64,000 bases of DNA, from positions 62,001-126,000 of the forward strand of contig NZ_LWTX01000012.1 of NCBI RefSeq assembly GCF_002094305.1. Reading direction: 5' to 3'. This DNA comes from Prescottella equi (lineage in GTDB: Bacteria; Actinomycetota; Actinomycetes; Mycobacteriales; Mycobacteriaceae). How positions within the stretch are numbered: position 1 is the first letter of the stretch; each line of letters opens with the position of its first letter. The translations under genes and the position numbers were made by a program. Shown here one piece after another: positions 58,139 to 64,000 of this stretch. Below the pieces are notes generated by a model that searched no databases, was not told where the DNA came from, and was given only the letters and a program-made list of their open reading frames with translations.

Positions 58139-59241
58139 AGTTTCACCTCCCGGGTCCCACCGGTCTTCTTCTGGGCCTTCTCACCGACCATGTTGAACGA
58201 GAACACCGTCAGGAACAGGAACACGCCGGGCACCAGGACGATGTACGGGTGCTGCTCGAAGACGTTGCCCTGGCCCTCGGAGATCATGTTTCCCCACGTG
58301 GGCGACGGTGGCTGGATGCCGAGGCCGAGGAAGCTCAGCGACGCCTCGGCGACGATCATCACCGAGATCATCACCATGCCGAGCGACAGCAGCGGCAGCG
58401 CCACGTTCGGCGCGATCTCCCGCAGCATCACCCGCCATCGTGTGGCGCCCATCGCTCGTGCCGCCAGGACGAATTCGCGTTGGGAGAACACCAATGTGTT
58501 CGCTCTGGCGATACGCACCATGGATGGTATGGCCAACACCGCGAGCGCGAACGAGACGTTCCGCAGGTTCGGCTGCAGGACGGACGCGAGCGCGATCAGC
58601 AGGATCAGTGCCGGTACGGCGAGCAGCGAGTTGGTGAGGATGCCCACGACCCGGTCGACCCATCCGCCGAAGTAGCCGGCGAGGATGCCGATCGCGCCGC
58701 CCACCAGGATGCCGATCGCGACCGCGGCGACCGCCACGATGAGCGACGACCGGGCGCCGTAGATCGAGCGCGCCAGCATGTCCAGCCCGAAGTTGTTGGT
58801 GCCCAGCGGATGCGACGAGAACAAGCTCGGCGACGCGTAACTCTTCGCGCTGAGCGTCTTGGTGGTGTCCTCGTGCTCGGCGAGCGGCAGCAACGGGGCC
58901 GCGATCGCGGCGACGATCAGCACCGTCAGCCACGCACACGACAGGATGAACGTCAGGTCGAAGTCGGAACCGAAGCGGGCCAGACCCAGTCGACGTACAC
59001 CCATGTACAGGGCGATCAGGCCGACCACGAAGACCGCCACCCGCGCGCCCATCACCAGGACCGGCAGCACACCCAACGCCGCGCAGACGACGCCCACGAC
59101 GGTCAGGATCGTGCCGATCCGATACAGATTGCGGCGCTCCGCCAGATCCTTCGCGTTCGCCAGCTCCTCGGCGCCCGCGTCGTCGAGCACCCGGCCGGTG
59201 AACGCCGGCATGTCGATATCGTCCATCTTGGTCTCAGACAT
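58135..59241 (-). CDS. Peptide ABC transporter permease (OppC/DppC type)
   Basis: The 368-residue permease has an unusually long N-terminal region (about 90 residues with two extra hydrophobic stretches, LTVVGVVCAALGVLPVLVMG and VAVFVVGLIALYMGV) before the standard OppC core. The core includes HPLGTNNFGLDMLARSIYGARSSL and the EAA loop ARAMGATRWRVMLREIAPN. ATG 59241 overlaps the oppB-like stop by 8 bases, so it is preferred over a start 51 bases upstream. It forms the membrane channel together with the OppB-like protein. Confidence 0.9.
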   Translation of the reverse strand: MSETKMDDIDMPAFTGRVLDDAGAEELANAKDLAERRNLYRIGTILTVVGVVCAALGVLPVLVMGARVAVFVVGLIALYMGVRRLGLARFGSDFDLTFILSCAWLTVLIVAAIAAPLLPLAEHEDTTKTLSAKSYASPSLFSSHPLGTNNFGLDMLARSIYGARSSLIVAVAAVAIGILVGGAIGILAGYFGGWVDRVVGILTNSLLAVPALILLIALASVLQPNLRNVSFALAVLAIPSMVRIARANTLVFSQREFVLAARAMGATRWRVMLREIAPNVALPLLSLGMVMISVMIVAEASLSFLGLGIQPPSPTWGNMISEGQGNVFEQHPYIVLVPGVFLFLTVFSFNMVGEKAQKKTGGTREVKL

Positions 59242-60187
59242 GGGCTCGTCGGCTCCTTGGGTCGAGGTATCCGTAGGAGATGTCGATGACACCGTTGGCG
59301 ACCACGTAGATGACGGCGATCACCAGGACCGCTCCCTGCACCATCGGCATGTCGCCCTGCTGCGCCGCACGCACGATCAGTGAGCCCATACCCGGAAGGG
59401 AGAACAGCGTCTCGACGATGACGGTGCTACCGATCATCGAGCCGAGCACGATGCCCAGCATCGTGATGAGCGAGAACGACGACGGCCGCAGCGCGTCGCT
59501 GAACAGCAACCGCGCGTTGGACATACCCTTCGCCTTGGCGACCAGGATGAAGTTCTCCTTGAGCGTCATCACCAGGTCGCTGCGCAGAATGCGGATGAAC
59601 ATCGCCATCTCGAGCAGGCTGATCGTGATCGCCGGCAGGATCGCGTGATACAGGTTCTGCCCCAGTCCTTCCGAGACCCGAACCCACTGCGACCGTGGGA
59701 ACCATCCCAGATAGTTGACCATCACCATGATCAGCAACAGACCCGACAGGAAGGACGGGATCGACAGCACACCGAACGTGCAGGCGCTGATAGCGCGATC
59801 GATCCACCCACCCTGATGACGCGCCGAGTACATCGCCAGCGGCACCGCCACCACGATCGCGATGAACAGACCCATCACCGCCAACTGGATACTCACCGGC
59901 AGTGCGGCACTGATGCTGTCGGTCACCGGGCCCTGGGGCGGCACCATCGAATTACCGAGATCGCCCTGCAGCGCACCCGACAACCAATCCCAGTACCGCG
60001 TGAAGAAGGGGTCGTTCAGCCCCATGTCCGCACGAGCTTGTGCGTACTCCTCCGGCGAACGTCCCTCACCGAGCATCGCGACGGACGGATCACCCGGAAT
60101 GAGCGAAACGAGTGCGAACGTGCCGAGACTGACGACGAAGAGCACGACGATAAGCTCGATCACCTTGTCGATCACGGTTCTCGTCAT
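59234..60187 (-). CDS. Peptide ABC transporter permease (OppB/DppB type)
   Basis: This 317-residue permease has the typical OppB layout: one N-terminal helix (IELIVVLFVVSLGTFALVSLIPGDP), a periplasmic segment (RADMGLNDPFFTRYWDWLSG), then five helices. The EAA loop is AKAKGMSNARLLFSDALRPS. It ends with GVIDISYGYLDPR, as in the family. An AGGCGATGAG element precedes the ATG. The substrate-binding protein gene lies 64 bases upstream on the same strand. Confidence 0.92.
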   Translation of the reverse strand: MTRTVIDKVIELIVVLFVVSLGTFALVSLIPGDPSVAMLGEGRSPEEYAQARADMGLNDPFFTRYWDWLSGALQGDLGNSMVPPQGPVTDSISAALPVSIQLAVMGLFIAIVVAVPLAMYSARHQGGWIDRAISACTFGVLSIPSFLSGLLLIMVMVNYLGWFPRSQWVRVSEGLGQNLYHAILPAITISLLEMAMFIRILRSDLVMTLKENFILVAKAKGMSNARLLFSDALRPSSFSLITMLGIVLGSMIGSTVIVETLFSLPGMGSLIVRAAQQGDMPMVQGAVLVIAVIYVVANGVIDISYGYLDPRSRRAHV

Positions 60188-60251
60188 CGGCTCATCGCCT
60201 CCTTCCTGTGTTCATGGGCATACCAATCCGATTGTGATCGCCGATCCGGCA

Positions 60252-61865
60252 CTATGATGCGGATTCGGAAGAGAGCCAGGCATTTCCGAACAGCATGATG
60301 CCATCGGCGCTGGGTGTGATGCCGTGCGAGTTCTTACTCCACGGGATGAAGTACTTGCCACTGTTGACCACGAGCATCGGGTTCGTCTCGTTGACGACCG
60401 TCTGGATGTCCTCGACCACCGCGAGGCGATCCTCGTCCGTAGGAGCCGTCTGCAGTTTGCCGAGCAGATCGTCCATGGTCGGGTTCGCGTAGCCCAGGAC
60501 GTTCGACGACGATTCACTGTAGAGATTGCCGTACAGGCGAACGAAGGGCGACTCGTCCAGGATGTTGAATCCGGCGTAGCCGATGTCGTAGTCGTGTTGC
60601 GCATACATGCGCTTCACCAGATCGTTGATGCTCGTCGTGTAGACGATGTCGACGGTGAAACCGACGGCCTGGAGCATCGATTGGAAAGCGAGCGCGCTGC
60701 TCTGGGTGGCGGGATCGTTCAACCCGACGTAGGTGAGCTTGCCGTCGTACCCGTCGGCCTTCGCCTCGGCGAGATACTTCTTCGCGGCCTCCGGGTCGTA
60801 GCCACTACCGGCAACGCTGCCGTGCCACCGCGACCAGTCCTGGAACATGTCACTGCCCGGCATGCCGTGGCCGCCCTCGACACGCTGGTTGAACGTTTCC
60901 GGGTCGAAGCCGGCGACGATGGCCTTCCGGACCCGTTCGTCCGACGCGGCCCGCCCCTCACGCTGATTGATGTTTCCGACACCGCCCATGTTGACGGTGT
61001 AGACGTAACCCACGTCGCCCGCCTCGAGGGCATTGTGAACGACCTCCGCGCCACGGAGGTAGGCCGCCTGGACGCCGCCGGTGTGCAGGGCGTCGAGCTT
61101 GCCCTGCTCGCTGACGATCGCGGGGAACCGGAGCTTCGCCAGGTGCGGCTCACCGTCCCAGTAGTCCGGCCGGGCAGCGAGAACCAACTCGTCCTGCGAC
61201 GCGAACTTCTCGACCGTGAAGGGACCGGCGCCGATCGGGGTGAACGTGCCCGTGGCCATCGAGGACGGGGCCACGATCATGCCCGGCCCGGTCGTGAACA
61301 TGATCGGGAACTCGTTCCACGGCTGCTTCAGCGTGAAGACGACGGTCGACGGGTCCGGGGACTGGATGTCTGCGACCGTCGCCTTCCACACCTGCGAGTG
61401 CGTCGCCTTCTTGTCCAGGTAGTGGCCGATGCTCCATCGCACCGCCGCCGCATCCACCGGAGTCCCGTCGCTGAACGTCACACCGGGACGCAGCGCGAGG
61501 GTCCAGACGGTGTTGTCCCCGTTCGGCGTCAGCGACTGCGCCAGTTGCGGCTGATACTCCTTGGTCTCGGGGTCGTAGCGCATCAGCAGGTCGTAGATCG
61601 CCGCCATCTCGCTGCCGCCGGTGGCGCCGCCGTCCTGCCGATCGGCCGGATCGAGACTGCTCACACCGTTGTACGTCGCGTACGACAGCGTGCCGCCCGA
61701 AACCGGGTCACCGCCGTCGGACTGCTCGCCCACGAGACCGGTCGTCACGTCGGAGGCGTCGGTCGCCGCACCCGACCCACCAACGGCGCAACCGGCCAGC
61801 AGAACTGCAGTGGCGGTGAGCGCGGTCAGGAGAGTCCCGGCCCGAGCCAACGAGGATCGCGTCAT
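60252..61865 (-). CDS. Peptide ABC transporter substrate-binding lipoprotein (family 5)
   Basis: This 537-residue lipoprotein has the signal sequence LLTALTATAVLLAGC, with the lipobox LAGC. It is followed by GGTLSYATYNGVSSLDPADR, the family 5 solute-binding start. Further features are WTLALRPGVTFSDGTPVDAAAVRWSI and DERVRKAIVAGFDPE, typical of DppA/OppA-like proteins. It captures peptide-like or other organic solutes outside the membrane and hands them to the permeases encoded downstream. The solute cannot be told. The amidohydrolase gene lies 32 bases upstream on the same strand, consistent with one operon. Confidence 0.92.
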   Translation of the reverse strand: MTRSSLARAGTLLTALTATAVLLAGCAVGGSGAATDASDVTTGLVGEQSDGGDPVSGGTLSYATYNGVSSLDPADRQDGGATGGSEMAAIYDLLMRYDPETKEYQPQLAQSLTPNGDNTVWTLALRPGVTFSDGTPVDAAAVRWSIGHYLDKKATHSQVWKATVADIQSPDPSTVVFTLKQPWNEFPIMFTTGPGMIVAPSSMATGTFTPIGAGPFTVEKFASQDELVLAARPDYWDGEPHLAKLRFPAIVSEQGKLDALHTGGVQAAYLRGAEVVHNALEAGDVGYVYTVNMGGVGNINQREGRAASDERVRKAIVAGFDPETFNQRVEGGHGMPGSDMFQDWSRWHGSVAGSGYDPEAAKKYLAEAKADGYDGKLTYVGLNDPATQSSALAFQSMLQAVGFTVDIVYTTSINDLVKRMYAQHDYDIGYAGFNILDESPFVRLYGNLYSESSSNVLGYANPTMDDLLGKLQTAPTDEDRLAVVEDIQTVVNETNPMLVVNSGKYFIPWSKNSHGITPSADGIMLFGNAWLSSESAS

Positions 61866-61897
61866 TCGTACCTACTTCCGTCGAACTCGAAACGCCA

Positions 61898-63583
61898 CTA
61901 GGAAAATGCGGGATCGGTGGTGTACACGACACGACCCGCGACCACGGTCGCGAGGACCGTGATGTCCTTGATCGCCGACGGTTCGACCCCGGTCGGATCG
62001 CCGTCCAGCACGACGAAATCGGCGAACCGCCCGGGGGCGATTGCTCCCTTGACCTCGGACTCACCGCCGAGGCAGGCCGCGGATGTCGTGTAGCCGGCCA
62101 GCGCAGTCGCGGCGTCGATGCGTTCCTCGGGACCGAGGACCTCGCCGCCTCGCGTGACGCGATTGACCGCGGTGTGCATGGTGAACAGCGGATTCACCGG
62201 GGTGACCGGGCTGTCGCAGTGCAGCGCGAACGGAACCTGTGCCGAACTGATCGACGCGAGGGGGCTGATCCGGCTCCCCCGCTCCGGCCCGAGGAACCGA
62301 TCGCGATGCCGATCTCCCCAGTAGTAGACGTGATTGACGAACACCGACGCCGACACACCGAGATCGCGCATCCGTCGGATCTGGTCGTCACGAAGAGCCT
62401 GAACGTGCTCGAGCCGATGCTGCAGTCCGCCCGGTAGCGGAGTTCCGCCCGCGGCAGCGAGTGCCTTCTCGATCGCGTCGAGCGCGAGATCGATGGCACG
62501 GTCGCCGTTGGTGTGGATGGCGACCTGTCGTCCTGCCTCGTGGCAGCGGCGCACCATCTCGTCCAGATCTGTGGGCGGGATCGCCATTTCACCGCAGTGG
62601 CAACCGCCGAGATCGTGGTAGGGCTCGGTGAGTGCCCCTGTGTGCAACTGGATCGACCCGTCCGAGATCAGCTTCACGCCACCGATCTCGAGATGGTCGT
62701 GGGCATCGGCGTCGGAGTCGTCGCCGACCGTGAAGCCCTCCAGTGTTCCGAACCCCGCGTACAACCGGGCCCGGAGCGGCAACTCCCCCCGGTCGAGCAG
62801 CCGCCGGTAGGAGTCGATCACCACGGGGGTGACGAACATGTCGTGGAAAGTCGTGACGCCGACCGAGGCCATCCGGGCCAGCGCTCGGCGCAGTCCCTCG
62901 TCCAGTTCCTCACCCGTGGGCATCGAGTCCTCCGGACTCACGACCAGGCGCATCGCGGGAATCTCCCGGAACTCGCCGGTCGGCTCGCCGGCAGGATTCC
63001 GGACGACGACGCCGCCCTCCGGTTCTGCCGTGTCCCGGTCGATTCCCTTGCTCCGCAGCACGAAGGAGTTCACGTACAGCCCGTGACCGGACAGGTGCCG
63101 CACCACGATGGGATGGTCGACGCTGGCACGGTCGAGGTCGGCCGCGGTGAGTCCACGGTCCTCGGCGACCAGGCTGTCGTCGAACCCCGACGCGGAGACG
63201 GGCTGCCCTGCGGGAGTCTCGGCCGCGCGCGCCGCCAGTGCGTCGATCAGCGACCCGATGTCGGGGCACGCGTCCGATCCGGCATCGACGTTCACACTGT
63301 TCATCCCCGACATGTGCGGGTGCACATGGGTTTCGATGAAGCCGGGCACGACGGTGCGGCCGCCCAGGTCGATCACCTCGGTGGTCGGTCCGGCCAGCGC
63401 GCGGATGTCCTCGTCCGACCCGACGGCCACGAACTTCCCGCCCGACACCGCGAAAGCGGTGGCAGCCGGTGCGCCCGGAGCCGGCACTACGACGCCCCTC
63501 ACGTGGATGCGGTCGATGACCTCGACATCCCTGGTCGTCGCACTCCGGTCCAACGTTCGACTCCCTCGTGAGATGTGGATCAC
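61898..63583 (-). CDS. YtcJ-like metal-dependent amidohydrolase
   Basis: This protein of about 561 residues belongs to the amidohydrolase 3 group. The metal-site HxH is in GFIETHVHPHMSG. SDGSIQLHTGALTEPY is the YtcJ hallmark; later ligands lie in VAIHTNGDRAID and HRLEHVQ, and the catalytic aspartate in ALHCDSPVTP. No signal peptide is seen, so it acts in the cytoplasm. GTG 63583 is the longest start but lacks a ribosome-binding site; GTG 63502 would remove 27 residues. It heads the importer operon, following a UTRA-domain regulator gene. It probably hydrolyses an N-acyl or cyclic amide taken up by the transporter. Confidence 0.88.
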   Translation of the reverse strand: MIHISRGSRTLDRSATTRDVEVIDRIHVRGVVVPAPGAPAATAFAVSGGKFVAVGSDEDIRALAGPTTEVIDLGGRTVVPGFIETHVHPHMSGMNSVNVDAGSDACPDIGSLIDALAARAAETPAGQPVSASGFDDSLVAEDRGLTAADLDRASVDHPIVVRHLSGHGLYVNSFVLRSKGIDRDTAEPEGGVVVRNPAGEPTGEFREIPAMRLVVSPEDSMPTGEELDEGLRRALARMASVGVTTFHDMFVTPVVIDSYRRLLDRGELPLRARLYAGFGTLEGFTVGDDSDADAHDHLEIGGVKLISDGSIQLHTGALTEPYHDLGGCHCGEMAIPPTDLDEMVRRCHEAGRQVAIHTNGDRAIDLALDAIEKALAAAGGTPLPGGLQHRLEHVQALRDDQIRRMRDLGVSASVFVNHVYYWGDRHRDRFLGPERGSRISPLASISSAQVPFALHCDSPVTPVNPLFTMHTAVNRVTRGGEVLGPEERIDAATALAGYTTSAACLGGESEVKGAIAPGRFADFVVLDGDPTGVEPSAIKDITVLATVVAGRVVYTTDPAFS

Positions 63584-63700
63584 ATAGCGTTTTGAAGAGG
63601 CTAGCGCACAATAGAATTCATGTCATTATCCGGGTCGGGGCTACTCTCCAGTAGCTTTCCGAGGCTCCCCGCCACCCGGACGGAGCGGCATCCGACGGCG

Positions 63701-64000
63701 TCAGTCGGTCGACAGGTGCGCACCCACCGACGTCACGATGCGGTACCGCTCCGCCGGGTGCGTGTGAATGCCGACAGCCTCGAGTGCACCGTTCGCATCG
63801 ACGTGCCGATGCGTGACAACCAGTGCGGCACTTCCCTTCTCCGCATCCAGCGCATCCGCCAGATCGGATGCGAGAAGCGTGCCGGTGACGACCTGCTCGA
63901 TGCGCTGACGCACCAGATTTGCGATGCCGAACCTTCCCGTCAGCACCATTCGGCGATGCGGCAGATCCGATCTCAGGTACACCTCACTCCAGCAGAACGG
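63701..64000 (-). CDS. GntR-type regulator, C-terminal UTRA domain (5' part outside window)
   Basis: The last 99 residues of a regulator enter from the window edge, beginning PFCWSEVYLRSDLPHRRMVL. Then come IANLVRQRIEQVVTGTLLAS, KGSAALVVTHRHVDANGALEAVGIHTHP and the end RYRIVTSVGAHLSTD. This is the UTRA ligand-binding fold of HutC-family GntR proteins; the DNA-binding half lies beyond position 64000. It is on the same strand as the amidohydrolase/importer operon and 117 bases before it, so it probably regulates that operon in response to its substrate. Confidence 0.8.
   Translation of the reverse strand, partial: PFCWSEVYLRSDLPHRRMVLTGRFGIANLVRQRIEQVVTGTLLASDLADALDAEKGSAALVVTHRHVDANGALEAVGIHTHPAERYRIVTSVGAHLSTD

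Overview
This is a high-GC actinobacterial chromosome segment, most like Rhodococcus or a close mycolic-acid-containing relative. The clues are the GC-rich codon usage, frequent GTG starts, an Ltp1-type lipid-transfer thiolase, a KshA steroid hydroxylase, FadE25/FadB2-type beta-oxidation genes, an MTB12-like lipoprotein and a very large single-gene NRPS. I saw no rRNA, tRNA, CRISPR array, insertion sequence or phage gene. No gene-free stretch exceeds 300 bases.

Positions 1-9.8 kb hold mixed metabolic genes: a truncated ATP-dependent DNA ligase (ligC type), an OsmC protein, a CorA magnesium channel with a possible short leader peptide, a gamma-class carbonic anhydrase homologue, a FadR-type regulator divergent from an MFS transporter, a LuxR-type regulator divergent from an acyl-CoA ligase, a zinc alcohol dehydrogenase and a GNAT acetyltransferase. 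Positions 9.8-16.2 kb form a five-gene lipid or steroid-acyl catabolic operon (ltp1, SRPBCC, MaoC-like hydratase, SDR, two-domain FadE) read leftward from a promoter shared with a divergent TetR gene.

Positions 16.2-40.7 kb are one uninterrupted 24.45-kb gene for an 8149-residue NRPS. Its order is Cs-PCP, C-A-PCP, C-A-PCP-E, C-A-PCP, C-A-PCP-E, C-A-PCP, C-A-PCP-TE. This predicts an N-capped hexapeptide with D residues at positions 2 and 4 and Thr-like residues at positions 1 and 4. The opening Cs-PCP pair has no adenylation domain. No MbtH, phosphopantetheinyl transferase or obvious dedicated exporter lies in the window. A TetR regulator diverges from it.

Positions 41-47 kb carry fadE25 (with two copies of a TGGCACT-N-AGTGCCA operator), fadB2 flanked by two genes for 44-residue peptides, a triple-hairpin terminator, and a kshA / small CxxC protein / unknown protein cluster. 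Positions 47-53 kb hold two lipoproteins and a nitrogen locus of Amt ammonium transporter, TetR regulator, type III-like glutamine synthetase and MetX-like hydrolase. That locus is tied together by three copies of one operator. Positions 53-64 kb hold a drug-efflux type MFS, an amidase, and a complete peptide-type ABC importer with a YtcJ-like amidohydrolase, downstream of a UTRA-domain regulator that runs off the window. This last group looks like an uptake-and-hydrolysis locus for an amide or peptide-like compound.
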